DNA from: Scilla litardierei
Lineage: Eukaryota; Streptophyta; Magnoliopsida; Asparagales; Asparagaceae
Length of the DNA: 64,000 nt
Assembly: GCA_030789695.1 (NCBI GenBank)
Contig: CM061141.1
Span: 325,609,938 to 325,673,937 of the forward strand
Direction of reading: 5' to 3'
The translations under genes and the position numbers were made by a program. Numbering within the stretch: position 1 is the first letter of the stretch; each line of letters starts with the position of its first letter. The notes beneath the pieces are model-generated. The model had not been told where the DNA came from. It made no database searches and saw nothing but the letters and a program-made list of their open reading frames with translations. This document shows positions 1-11,150 of the stretch, in pieces.

Positions 1-1493
1 ACCCCATAGCTAGGGTACGATGAGTTACCGAATCGCCTTGTCGTGAAAGGCGCGTTTCAATCAGTGGTAGCGACACCTGGGTTCACACGGTACAAATGTG
101 TTAGCTACACAAATTGTTTAACATGCTAAGAAACTTAACTTAAACTTAAAATAACTAATAATTTAAACTTAGATTAAAACTTAACTTTAACATTACTTAA
201 CCAAATACTTGAACTTGTATATTAAAAAATATGTTGAAACTAATTAAAGGAAACCTATATAAGAATTTTAATATCACATATAATAAAACTGAACTTTAAC
301 TCTGTAACTAATAAAATTAATAACTAATACATTAACTTATATTATAACTTATTAAAATAAACTAACTCATTAAATATCTTACTTACCCCCTACTCTCCCT
401 GTCTCTTTTCTCTTCTTCGTTCTGTCTTCTTCCTTTTTACTTTTTTTTTCTTTTTTTTTGCTTTCGTTCTTTGCTGCAAGGAGGTGCGAGCAGCGCGAGG
501 GGGACAGAGGCGACACAGGCGGGGGATCCGGGGGTGGCCGGCAGGCGGCGCGAGGCGGGGGGCCGGCGCAGTGCGAGGGGGGCCGACGGGATTCGGTAGG
601 CGGCGGCGCGCAGCTCGAGGGGGGCCGGTGGCGCAAGGACTTGGGGGCGGCGGCCTGGCAGATCAACGCATGGGAGGGCGGCCTGGGGCAGAGCAAGTCT
701 GGGCGTACGGCGGCGGGGGATCTGCAGGGCTCGTCGGCAAAAGGGGAGGCCGGCCTATGGAGGAGGGGAGGGGCAGTGGAAAAAGGAGCTGAGATAGGGT
801 TGAATTTGGGGTTTAATTGCTTGTTTTCAGCTTCAATTTCAGATTTTCTGAGCTCAATTCCAGATTTGTTTGGTTGATTGATGTTTGATTTTTGGGATGA
901 ATGAGGAGGAGATGATCTGGTGTTGTTGTGTTGATGATGGGTTGTGGGTGAAGATGATGAAACTGTGAAGGGGGAAAGAATTGTGTGAGGGGCTGATCAA
1001 TGTTGCAGCAGGGGAGTTGATCGGTGACCCTTGAAGAAGGAAGGGGCAGGGGACAAGGTTCATTAACGGGGGAAGGTTTAGTCAACGATTAGGTTTGCAT
1101 TTAATTAAATTTGTTGACTAATCAGGTTGGGGAGATGTATCAGCTTGAATGTGAAAATCGTGGAGGGGGAAAGAACCGAACGTGTTTTGGGAAAGGTACC
1201 GGGCTTGGGATGAGAAGAACGTGGATTGGTTAATTAACTAATTAATTAACTAATTAACCCAAGTAATTAATGGTGGATTAAAAATTATTGGTAATTAGTA
1301 AAATAAATTAGTAATCGTAATTTTGTAATTAGCAAAATAACTTAGCTAAGGTAATTAGTAAATTAAAGTAACTATTAAACTACGGTAAAAAAAATTTAGA
1401 CGCGCTCGCGTGGACTCTACGGATAAAAACATTCGGACAATCGGAAACAAAATTACACGCAATTAAACATACCTAAAAATACCGGTCGTTACA
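1..1493 (-). repeat. 3' LTR of the Tekay-like element (cut by window start)
   Basis: Direct repeat of 5235-6726. The boundary at 1493 is sharp: both copies read CCGGTCGTTACA and then diverge. Read on the minus strand the LTR begins TGTAACGACC. It has an AT-rich part (110-390), a very GC-rich block (480-790) and a second AT-rich part (1090-1400). The open frames in the GC-rich block are compositional and also occur in the other LTR, so I do not call them genes. Confidence 0.92.
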
Positions 1494-1507
1494 TCCTACC
1501 CTCCTTA
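1494..1507 (-). other. Polypurine tract
   Basis: On the minus strand TAAGGAGGGTAGGA directly abuts the LTR start TGTAACGACC. This is the expected place and composition for the plus-strand primer of an LTR retrotransposon. Confidence 0.85.
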
Positions 1508-1527
1508 GAATAATTCAGTCCTCGGAA

Positions 1528-2298
1528 TTATCTACAGGCATGGAAAAGATAGGGGTAACGTTCTCGCATCTCGTCCTCTCGCTCCCAGGTAGATTCACCA
1601 GGTGAGTCGCGACGCCACATCACTCTGACTAGATCAATAGTCCGGTTCCTGAAGACCTTCTGACGTCTATCTAAGATCTCCACTGGTTGCTGCTCGTATG
1701 TCAAGTCCGGACGAACTGCGATCTCCGAGTAGTCCACGACATGACTAGGGTCACTCACATAGCGACGCAGCTGCGAGATGTGGAACACATTGTGCACTCC
1801 CTCTAAGGCAGGGGGCAATGCAAGCTTGTAGGCCACTTCTCCTACTCGCTCCAAAATATCGAATGGTCCAATGAATCGAGGACTAAGCTTTCCTCTTCGC
1901 CCAAAACGAATCATCCCTCGGTTAGGCGAGATCTTCAGAAAAACATGATCTCCGGGCCGAAACTCTAGATGTCGACGTTTCGCATCCGCCCAATGCTTGT
2001 ACCTATCCTGAGCCAATTGCAGCTTCTCTTTGATGGTTCGAACCACGTCCACGGCTTCTGTGATTAGCTCAGGACCAACCAACTCTCGATCTCCTACATC
2101 ATCCCAGCTCAAGGGGGATCGGCACTTCCTCCCATACAGTGCCGCAAAAGGCGCCATACCGATGCTAGACTGATAGCTGTTGTTGTATGCAAACTCCACC
2201 AAATGGAGATGGTCTTCCCATGATCCTTCGAAGTCCAGCATACATGCCCGCAACATGTCTTCAAGTATCTGAATAGTACGCTCTGACTGGCCATCTGT
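1528..2298 (-). pseudogene. Integrase C-terminal part with chromodomain-like tail (pol, broken)
   Basis: This is the continuation of the integrase reading frame after the in-frame TAG at 2299-2301. It holds the end of the catalytic core, including the third acidic residue just after the stop, followed by the DNA-binding domain and a tail with an EILDRR-type start and a TWEREDEMRERYP motif typical of plant chromovirus integrases. Such tails are thought to steer insertion towards heterochromatin. Translation of this part needs readthrough of the TAG, so the copy is probably dead by itself. Apart from that one codon the frame is open to its natural stop at 1528. Confidence 0.88.
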
Positions 2299-4409
2299 CT
2301 ACGGATGGTAAGCCGTACTAAAACTCAAGTGAGTCCCCAAGCTTTCCTGTAGGCTCCTCCAGAAATGAGAAGTGAATCTAGTGTCTCTGTCTGAGACAAT
2401 GCTGATAGGAACTCCATGCAGCTTCACAATCTCATTCATGTACTTCTTGGCCAAAACTTCTGTAGACTGACCCACTCGGAAAGGAATGAAGTGCGCTGTC
2501 TTCATCAATCGGTCTACGATCACCCAGACAGCGTCATTCTGCTTTGTACTCTTGGGTAGTCCAGTCACAAAGTCCATCGTGATGTGCTGCCACTTCCACT
2601 CCGGAATAGGCAAGGGCTGTAATAAGCCGGCAGTCCTCTGATGTTCAGCCTTCACCTGTTGGCACACAATACACTTCGCTACGCTCCGTGCGACGCTTCT
2701 CTTCATGCCATGCCACCAGTAATGCTGTCGCAGATCCTGGTACATCTTGGTACCTCCAGGATGTATGGAGTATGGAGAACTGTGAGCTTCCTCCAATAGC
2801 TCCTCTCTGATGGCGCCAGACGGTACACAGATCCTCTCTCCAAACCTTAAGGATCCATCTGCATGAATCTTAAACTCTGGCCTCTGGCCTGCTATCACCA
2901 GATCTTTGATCTTCCGCAGCTTCTCATCATCCATCTGAGCATTCTTGATCCTCTCTACCAAGGTCGACTGGATATGCATGCCCATCAAAGATGCAGTCGT
3001 CCCTGGTAGAATCACTTCTATACCCATGTCTCGTATCTCTTGTTGCAATCTCCACTGAGTCGTAAGGGTCATCACCGCTGGTAGACGACTCAATGCATCA
3101 GGTACGACATTGACTTTTCCAGGATGGTACTGAAGGTCAATGTCATAATCCGCCATGAGCTCTATCCATCGTCTCTGACGCATGTTGAGCTCCTTCTGAG
3201 TGAAGAGATACTTCAGACTCTTATGATCCGAGAACACCTTCACATGCTCTCCCAATAGGAAATGCCTCCAAACCTTCAATGCAAAAATTACTGCCGCCAA
3301 CTCAAGATCATGAGTGGGGTAGTTCTTCTCATGGATCTTCAACTGCCTGGATGCATAGGCTACGACTCGACCGTGCTGATGTAACACGCATCCAAGTCCT
3401 TTACCAGATGCATCACAGAAGACTTCAAATCCTCCTGATCGGTCTGGAATGATCAGAATAGGCGCAGTCGTCAACCTCTTCTTCAGCTCCTGGAAAGCAT
3501 CCTCACATGCTTTTGACCAAACAAACACCACATCCTTTCTCGTCAATCGCGTCAAGGCTCCCGCAATCTTCGAGAAGTCTTTGATAAACCTCCGGTAGTA
3601 GCCAGCAAGTCCCAAGAAACTTCGAATCTCAGTCACCGTTCGGGGGCCTGGCCAGTTTTGAACATCGGCTACTTTTTCAGGATCAACAGAAATCCCTTCT
3701 CCGGACACTATGTGGCCTAGAAACGTCACCTTGTTCAGCCAGAACTCGCATTTGCTAAGTTTGGCATAAAGCTGGTGTCTTCTCAGGGTCTCGAGAACCT
3801 TCCTGAGATGCTCAGCATGCTCCACTACATTCTTCGAGTAGATGAGAATGTCGTCGATGTAGACTACTACGAACTTATCCAAGTATTCATACAATACTTG
3901 GTTCATGAGGCTCATAAATACCGCGGGTGCATTGGTTACACCAAACGGCATTACTAAGTACTCATAATGTCCGTATCTGGTCCTGAATGCAGTTTTGGGA
4001 ATATCTTCATCTTTCACCTTCACTTGATGGTATCCCGTCCTCAGATCCAGCTTCGAATAGATGCTTGACCCACCAAGCTGGTCGAAAAGATCGTCGATGC
4101 GCGGGAGAGGGTACTTGTTCTTCACAGTGACTTTGTTCAGCTCACGGTAGTCAACACACATACGAAGGGATCCATCTTTCTTCTTTACCAGCAATATAGG
4201 AGATCCCCAGGGAGATACACTGGGTCGTATCCATCCCTTCTTTAGAAGCTCATCTAGCTGGACCCGTAATTCTTCTAGCTCAGATGGTGCTAGACGATAC
4301 GGTGCTTTAGATATTGGTTGAGCTCCTGGCATTAGTTCTATGGCAAATTTGAGAGTGCGATCCGGAGGCAAACCTGTAAGGTCGTCTGGAAACACATCCA
4401 AGAACTCTC
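2299..4409 (-). pseudogene. Reverse transcriptase, RNase H and integrase N-terminus (pol)
   Basis: About 700 codons in one frame. Reverse transcriptase is at residues 35-250 with the YIDD catalytic motif near 181. RNase H follows with FCDAS near 329. The integrase zinc region (paired His near 541-548, CIVC near 577) and the first two catalytic aspartates (MDFV near 609, SDRD near 671) come next. The frame ends at TAG (2299-2301), at a position where the sequence context reads YHP-stop-TDGQ; a single C-to-T change in a CAG codon is the simplest explanation. The upstream end joins the protease out of frame near 4408-4412, consistent with loss of one base. Confidence 0.92.
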
Positions 4410-4868
4410 GACCACTTCTGGTATCTCAGGCTCAGCTTCCATAGCGGCTGCTATTGCTTTGGTCGATTTGGCTCTGTACTCCACTGGGCCTACCGATCTG
4501 CTTCCACTAATGAACTCGAACTTTGGATGATCAGGAATCTCGAAGACTACCCTCCTTTGACTACAGTCGATGGTGGCATGGAAAGTTCCCAACCAATCCA
4601 TCCCGAATACAGCATCAAAGTTCGGTATGTCTAACATCATAAAGTCAGCAAATAACGCTCGCCCACAAATAACCACTGGGCATTGTGTATACCCACGGGT
4701 CGTCTTTATCACTCCGCCACCCGTATTGACGTTCCAACCGGATGCTAAAGGTTTGACAGGAATAGTGTGGGTGCGAACGAATCGACTCGCCAGAAAGCAG
4801 TGTGATGCTCCTGAGTCGAACAAGGAGAGTGCAGGTTGCCCAGCTACTAGCACGACACCTAGGTTCAA
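4410..4868 (-). pseudogene. Retropepsin-type aspartic protease (pol N-terminus)
   Basis: The minus-strand frame contains the active-site motif LFDSGASHCF and, further on, the FDAVFGMDWL flap-region motif, both typical of gypsy proteases. The enzyme would cleave the Gag-Pol polyprotein. The frame runs on to 4338 but loses register with the reverse transcriptase near 4408-4412. Upstream, to about 5000, another register holds a short acidic segment (TMTVEEAEATGEVITG) that looks like the linker between Gag and protease. The two registers are separated by a stretch with stops, from a small indel or possibly a GT-AG intron-like gap at about 4870-4935. Confidence 0.85.
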
Positions 4869-5224
4869 ACACTAATCTAAGCAACCAATGCTAATGAAAG
4901 AAATGCGTTACGAACTATGCAAGAAATATACCTGTGATCACTTCACCGGTGGCCTCGGCCTCTTCGACAGTCATGGTGTAAGCTCCCATACCCTCGCCAT
5001 TATAAGTTGCCCCAAAAACCCAGTGTGTGTGTGCAGCTTATCGTACTTACAATTTACGAGTCAATCACCATTCTTACTTTTCCAATCACATCTTCCGATT
5101 AACAGTTAAGCATGTCACAGAGTCCAATTCAATTTACGGTACGGTGCAATTTATCAAGTTTAGCTAACTGTTCCAGTGAAACACTTTGCTAATAAAAGAA
5201 ACTAATTTTGGCATGCATCAATAT
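4869..5224 (-). other. Scar where gag and leader should be
   Basis: Only about 350 bases separate the protease from the 5' LTR. A complete element needs roughly 1 kb or more of gag plus a primer-binding site here. I find no CCHC zinc knuckle and no initiator-Met tRNA complement (TGGTATCAGAGC) near the LTR. The first ~130 bases look like the Gag-protease linker; the rest (5020-5224) has no coding signal I recognise. Confidence 0.7.
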
Positions 5225-6726
5225 TGTTTTTAAAACCCCATAGCTAGGGTACGATGAGTTACCGAATCGCCTTGTCGTGAAAGGCGCGTTTCAATCAGTG
5301 GTAGCGACACCTGGGTTCACACGGTACAAATGTGTTAGCTACACAAATTGTTTAACATGCTAAGAAACTTAACTTAAACTTAAAATAACAAATAATTTAA
5401 ACTTAGATTAAAACTTAACTTTAACATTACTTAACCAAATACTTGAACTTGTATATTAAAAAAATATGTTGAAACTAATTAAAGGAAACCTATATAAGAA
5501 TTTTAATATCACATATAATAAAACTGAACTTTAACTCTGTAACTAATAAAATTAATAACTAATACATTAACTTATATTATAACTTATTAAAATAAACTAA
5601 CTCATTAAATATCTTACTTACCCCCTACTCTCCCTGTCTCTTTTCTCTTCTTCGTTCTGTCTTCTTCCTTTTTACTTTTTTTTTCTTTTTTTTTGCTTTC
5701 GTTCTTTGCTGTAAGGAGGCGCGAGCGGCGCGAGGGGGACAGAGGCGGCACAGGCGGGGGATCCGGGGGTGGCCGGCGGGCGGCGCTAGGCGGGGGGCCG
5801 GCGCAGCGCGAGGGGGGCCGGCGGGATCCGGTAGGCGGCGGCGCGCAGCTCGAGGGGGGCCGGTGGCGCAAGGACTTGGGGGCGGCGGCCTGGCAGATCA
5901 ACGCATGGGAGGGCGGCCTGGGGCGGAGCAAGTCTGGGCGTACGGCGGCGGGGGATCTGCAGGGCTCGTCGGCAAAAGGGGAGGCCGGCCTATGGAGGAG
6001 GGGAGGGGCAGTGGAAAAAGGAGCTGAGATAGGGTTGAATTGGGGTTTAATTGCTTGTTTTCAGCTTCAATTTCAGATTTTCTGAGCTCAATTCCAGATT
6101 TGTTTGGTTGATTGATGTTTGATTTTTGGGATGAATGAGGAGGAGATGATCTGGTGTTGTTGTGTTGATGATGGGTTGTGGGTGAAGATGATGAAACTGT
6201 GAAGGGGGAAAGAATTGTGTGAGGGGCTGATCAATGTTGCAGCAGGGGAGTTGATCGGTGACCCTTGAAGAAGGAAGGGGCAGGGGACAAGGTTCATTAA
6301 CGGGGGAAGGTTTAGTCAACGATTAGGTTTGCATTTAATTAAATTTGTTGACTAATCAGGTTGGGGAGATGTATCAGCTTGAATGTGAAAATCGTGGAGG
6401 GGGAAAGAACCGAACGTGTTTTGGGAAAGGTACCGGGCTTGGGATGAGAAGAACGTGGATTGGTTAATTAACTAATTAATTAACTAATTAACCCAAGTAA
6501 TTAATGGTGGATTAAAAATTATTGGTAATTAGTAAAATAAATTAGTAATCGTAATTTTGTAATTAGCAAAATAACTTAGCTAAGGTAATTAGTAAATTAA
6601 AGTAACTATTAAACTACGGTAAAAAAATTTAGACGCGCTCGCGTGGACTCTACGGATAAAAACATTCGGACAATCGGAAACAAAATTACACGCAATTAAA
6701 CATACCTAAAAATACCGGTCGTTACA
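5225..6726 (-). repeat. 5' LTR of the Tekay-like element
   Basis: Direct repeat of 1-1493. Homology is proven from 5235; the terminal TG on the plus strand is probably at 5225, but the matching bases of the other LTR lie outside the window. The copies differ almost only inside the GC-rich block (about 10 of 11 substitutions) plus three single-base homopolymer indels. Confidence 0.9.
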
Positions 6727-8380
6727 AAAACTGTCAGTGAGAAATTATATTCTGCATGTTGTTTTAACATATGATGATTCAACTCTTAAATGGAATGCAA
6801 AATCTCACATCATTTGTACTCAAGCAAGAGAAAATGAAATATTGTCACATGCTTAGCATCTGAACATGTAATGCCAATTCGATCGAACAACTAATAAGAA
6901 GCAACATTTCACATCTTAATATTTGCCAACATCCCAGTTCTTTTGTTAAAAAGCGGATGATTTTTTTTATTTGTTATGTAATTTAAAGAGATATACAATG
7001 AATATGTATGATCTAATTTGGTCCATGTAATTTTATTTCCTTTTTATATTTCATTTAATTTCCAGAAGAATTTTATGGTTGGGATGCATGCAAATAGTGT
7101 GAGCCAATCTATATTACATTTACTTCCTCACGTCTCTGACGGGTGCCCCTACCCACACATCCTCTCTCCTTAAAGCCCTAATTAGGGTAAGGGGGAGAAG
7201 AGTCATGAGCCTCCCCTAATGGGCCAGAAGCCCAATAATTAACAAAATAAATAAATAAAATGGGTATTTTTTGGCTAACGGGCATGCAGCCCCGCTGGTC
7301 TATGGCTTGCATGCCTAATTTAATTTAAATTCATATAATACCCTATTAAACCCCTGAAATTTCCAGAAATTTCTCGAAAAATCGGAAAAAATCGGGAAAA
7401 ATTCCGGAAAAATCCAGGAAAATCAGGGATAATCAGGGTGAGTGTTATAAACTCCAAAACGGAAACCAATCTAAGATTAGGAGTAGCCATGGCATAAGAC
7501 ATGGCTCTCTATATATTCATTCTCATATTGGGTGTTTAGGAGTCCAAGGGACTCCCCACTACAATTAGTAGGGAGTAATGGTGAGATGATGAGTGGATGG
7601 AGGCCAAAGGCCTTCCTCAACTCACAACACTCCCCCTCATCTCTCCATTACCTTGGGTTAAGCATATGAATACTTCAAGATTCAGTATGCTAATGTGGTG
7701 GATACTTCTGGATCCAGAGCCACTGCGGTTGCCTCGTTAAAACCTTAGCTGTGAAAAGCCCAGTGGAAAAAACCAGAAGCTTAAGGCAAAAGAGTACAAC
7801 TATCGAGGGACTCCCCTTGATCTGTACAAGTTTCAAGCTTGCAGATTTCCTATGTATCTATACAATCATCTCATATTCGTCTATACATCCATCATGTTCT
7901 GAAAGCAAATACAATCATCACTTATCTATACAAGTTTCACTCATCTAGCGGCTATTGGAAAGCAGTGGAGCTCTGGAGTGGAACGCTCTTCAAGTTGGTA
8001 GATGACTCCACTAATGTATTCTTTGAATTAGTCTTCACTGTGTCTGCAAGGTACTGCTGGACCTGGCTGAGCGTTTTCAAGAATTGCTTCTTGGATGATG
8101 AGCTTCTCAGAAGATGGAGACTTTGGAGGATGATGTGTAGATCTTTAGGAGGTGGCCGGCCTTTTGTGTTTTACTCATTGCGATGATCTTTAAACCTGCA
8201 TATGCGATATATATTCCTTGACCCTTGGAATTTACGCAGAAGCAGCTTATCATTGGTCTAGTGGTGCTCTCCAGGACAACACTATATCTGGTTAACAGCT
8301 TTACTGCAGACGTTCTACCAAAGACACATGAAGTTGGCCAGATAAAGAAGTGTAACAAGTACACTAGAGCTAGGCTCTTC
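6727..8380 (-). mobile_element. Ty1/copia 3'-end remnant with LTR
   Basis: On the minus strand a purine tract (RC of 7630-7645, GATGAGGGGGAG) abuts TGTTGTGAGTTGAGG, which looks like a polypurine tract followed by an LTR start at 7629. The LTR would extend leftwards through a TATATAG box (about 7510-7520) to an unresolved end (about 7080, or TGTTG at 6757). To the right, 7710-7800 holds an antisense motif (TTGCCTCGTTAAAACCTT) that I associate with the 3' untranslated region of plant copia elements. No pol is recognisable in 7800-8380. Boundaries are soft. Confidence 0.5.
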
Positions 8381-8954
8381 GGGACCTAGGCTTGGGGGGA
8401 TAAACCAACTGATTATAAGAGTGGGCATGACATTAGAGTGGAGACGGTGCACATCAGGGAGATTTAATAACACCTAAACTTTACGAATTTCTTTAGTTTT
8501 GGAGACTTTTCATGTATCAAAATGAATATCCGAATGGCATGATTTTTTTTCTATTCTCTATTGCATGTTGTGTGATTCCTTTATGCTCCTTGTGTATCTA
8601 TGATTGAAAAGGGCGTTGCCAACTTCTTTATACTAGACTCTAGGGATTGCATGAGATTGATATGATTTGATGGTGTTATTTCAGTAGATCCCTGTTTTTT
8701 GCCTGCACTGCATGGTCATATGATTTATGAAACTAGAAATTGCCAATAGCATGTATGTTTAGCACTCAGAGCATCGTAATATATTATTTAGGCATGAGAT
8801 CTGACCGATCATCCTTAGCACTTTTCTCTTACTTCTCTATTTTTACTTTTCATTCCTTCATATTTTCGTTTTCTTATTTTCTTTTTGTTTTCCTCCCGGC
8901 GTACCGATTATTCGTCTTTCTCGAGGATGAGTAAGAGGTAAGCTTGGGGGATTT
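8381..8954 (+). other. 3' untranslated region and polypurine tract of a Tat/Athila-like element
   Basis: Non-coding, T-rich. It contains two purine tracts of the same type, GGCTTGGGGGGATAA at about 8391 and AAGCTTGGGGGATTTT at 8940-8954; the second directly precedes an LTR start. The run TTTCTCGAGGATGAGTAAGAGG just before it resembles 51354-51370, upstream of the same tract in the Athila-like element. No ORF is supported. Confidence 0.65.
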
Positions 8955-9274
8955 TGATGTGTCCATATTTACACTATTTTCATATCATTATTCCATTTCA
9001 TCTCATGCCATTTTCGCATCCAAATCCCTCATTTTACTACGATATTGCATTTCTGACGATATTTTCGAGTTTCGTAGTGTTTTGTGAGTTTTCAGGGATT
9101 TTGGAGCGATTTGGGACCCCACTTAGGTATGGACACATCCAACGTGCTCGAGAGCTTATTGGCGGGGCTCTGGAGGAGTTTGCCACACTTTTGGAGCCAT
9201 CAGAGGAGAAGAGAGAGAGCAGATATAGAGAGAGACAGCCCCCCAGGAGCCTCTGCAGCATTTTCCCAGAAAAT

Positions 9275-9588
9275 GCTCGGTCCGAGCAGCTTAGCTGCTC
9301 GACCGAGCCATATCAGATTGAGAAGAGAGCTGACACTGGCTGACTCGGACCGAGCAGCTCATCTGCTCGGTCAAGTAGCCTCAATTTCCACAAGCCAAAT
9401 CAAGCCACGACGCGGCCCGAGCAGCAGACCGAGTCGACCCCTACTCGGGCCGAGTAGATCCTACTCGGTCCGGGTAGGGTAAGCATCGACTTTGATTTTC
9501 TATAGTGCACGGTCGATAGCTCATCTGCTCGGCCCGAGCCACCGAACGAGCAGCTCATTACTCGACCGAGTCACCTACTCGGTCGGCA
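9275..9588 (+). promoter_or_regulatory. Array of CTCGGnCCGAG dyads in the Tat-like LTR
   Basis: About ten variants of CTCGG[T/A/G]CCGAG, often extended to CTGCTCGG...CCGAGCAG or CTACTCGG...CCGAGTAG, in both orientations. Neighbouring half-sites form larger hairpins; for example 9276-9306 has arms CTCGGTC(C)GAGCAGCT and AGCTGCTCGACCGAG. Position in the LTR upstream of a TATA-like box suggests a promoter or enhancer role; function is inferred. Confidence 0.6.
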
Positions 9589-9617
9589 ACTCAGGGCCAT
9601 TTTTGGAAAGTTTTGAA

Positions 9618-9638
9618 AGATCGCGATGCGCGCGATCT
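9618..9638. repeat. Perfect 8-bp-arm inverted repeat, AGATCGCG...CGCGATCT
   Basis: Arms AGATCGCG (9618-9625) and CGCGATCT (9631-9638) around a 5-base loop, immediately after the dyad array of the Tat-like LTR. Confidence 0.75.
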
Positions 9639-10129
9639 CAGGGCACTGAAGGCTCGTAGAGTTGAGCGATTGAAAGGAGACTTCTCATTAGGGAATTTTA
9701 GAGAGTTTTTACGGAGAGCTTGGGCGATTTTTGGTAGGAATTTTCTGAGAGTAATTTTTTAAGAAGATTTTGAATCAAGTACTTGGAGATTGTTGCGTTA
9801 TTTTGGATTGTTCCTGCGCTTGGGATTCTTTTATAAATTGCAGATCTTTTCATTTGCCCGCTGTAATTCTTCCACTTGGATTATTTCAATTTCTATGATG
9901 TCTCTTCCTCTGGAATCAATGATTTTATTTGTTATTATTGTGATGTGTGAGTAGATTCTTTCTAGGGTTGATGGGTTAGCCCTAGGATTCTAGGGGGAAA
10001 ATGTAGATCTGGATCCCTACGTTGAATTGGGGATTTAGGGATGTAGTTCGGTAGATCCTGCCGAATCTGTAGATAACCCGTACTGCGATCATGCCCACTG
10101 TAACGACCCGCTCCCGGGGGCCCGTTACT

Positions 10130-11040
10130 TATTTGATATTTACGCAGGTCCTGCAGGTTACCAGTGAAAACAAAATAGCCACGATGCAGAGATGTACAAA
10201 AATACTCAAATAGTGTCCAATTATTACAATACATACTGTACAAGATGTCCTAACAAAAATGCATGAAAGTATAAAAGTACATAAGTGAAAATAACTCTGG
10301 AAGCTGCGGTCAAACTCTAGCGCTATTAGCTCAGGAGCATCTATCTCCATATGTACGTCATCTGCGGTGCCACGGAGATGGAACCGTAGGTAAGTCACAA
10401 CAATTCTAAATATAGAAAAGAAGCAGTGCACAAGTATGACAAAAGTAACTACATACGAGCAGACTAGAGTGAAAAGTAAAGTACTGAGCAACAACTGTAC
10501 ACATCTGAGTAGTAAAAGTAAACAGAACTGAAAGGAGAGAACAACTGTACGGTGGTAGTGCAAGTGTAAAGCAGGCTAAGCAAGTGAAACGTACTACTGC
10601 TGTAGCTAAAAGTACGATAGGTAAAGTATTGTGACTACACAAGTGTATTAAGTAACGTGCATGGAACACGTAAAGTAAAGGTGACTGTGGTGCGTAAGGT
10701 AAAAGTGACTGTGCAAAAGTAACTACACTACGTGACTCAAGTCGGAGAGTACAATATGTGACCATCGAGTTCATCTCTTGCCTGGGCGCGACCCAGACGA
10801 ATGTCGAAAACACAGGCAGCTAGACAGGATGCTGACACGTAGCATATATTTATTTGCCGAAATACATGCAGCTAGACATGATTGCCAAAAACCCAGGCAG
10901 CTAGACATGTAGATTGAACTCCAGTTACTCCCGCACTCTCTCAAACTATGAGTTACCTCAAAACCCCAGTGAAGTGTCAAGTGTTCCTCAAAACCCCAGT
11001 GAAGTGTCAAGTGTTCTATGTACATGTTCCTTTCATGATG
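10130..11040. other. Solo-LTR interior without gene
   Basis: Rich in short repeated words (GTAAAGTA, AAAGTGACT) at 10400-10740, then repeats around GGCAGCTAGACA at 10817, 10871 and 10899, and a 29-base direct duplication (AACCCCAGTGAAGTGTCAAG core) at about 10960-11018. Open frames here encode only biased, unrelated peptides. Confidence 0.6.
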
Positions 11041-11150
11041 TTCCACGAGATGTTCTACAAGATATTCCACAAGATATTCCACAAGATATTCCACAAGATG
11101 TTCCACAAGATGTTTCACAGGATATTCCATACGATGTATCACACGATGCT
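11041..11150. repeat. 15-bp tandem repeat, consensus AAGATATTCCACAAG
   Basis: About seven units with a 15-base period; the first four are almost identical and the last ones degrade (GATGTTCCACAA, GATGTTTCACAG, GATATTCCATAC). Because the period is a multiple of three, both strands show open frames with repeated peptides; these are artefacts. Confidence 0.85.

Larger units (their letters stand above)
1..6726 (-). mobile_element. Ty3/gypsy chromovirus, Tekay/Del-like, gag-less copy
   Basis: Two near-identical long repeats (1-1493 and 5235-6726, same orientation) flank minus-strand protease, reverse transcriptase, RNase H and integrase segments in the Ty3/gypsy order. The integrase C-terminus carries a chromodomain-like tail, which suggests a chromovirus of the Tekay/Del type; the lineage name is from recognition, not a search. 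The internal region is only about 3.7 kb because gag is almost entirely absent. The outer end of the left LTR is cut by the window start, so the target-site duplication cannot be checked; the 5 bases after the right LTR are AAAAC. The LTRs differ by about 11 substitutions over 1.49 kb by my count, so the insertion is recent compared with its neighbours. Confidence 0.9.
8955..10098 (+). repeat. Tat/Athila-like LTR, first part (interrupted)
   Basis: Begins TGATGTGTCCATATTT straight after the polypurine tract. It holds a dyad array (9275-9588), a hairpin at 9618-9638, a TATAAATT box at about 9830 and the start of a U5-like part. It is interrupted at 10098 by a large insertion flanked by CCCAC on both sides and resumes at 21577. 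Only one LTR of this element is visible. Confidence 0.7.

Noticed and set aside
379..1085. Open frames in the GC-rich part of the Tekay-like LTR (also at 5614-6319)
   Set aside because: They lie in LTRs, overlap in several registers on both strands, and encode only biased Pro/Arg/Gly peptides. Their presence in both LTRs is due to duplication.
8740..9482. Open frames of 64-132 codons
   Set aside because: They cover the 3' untranslated region and LTR start of the Tat-like element; no domain.
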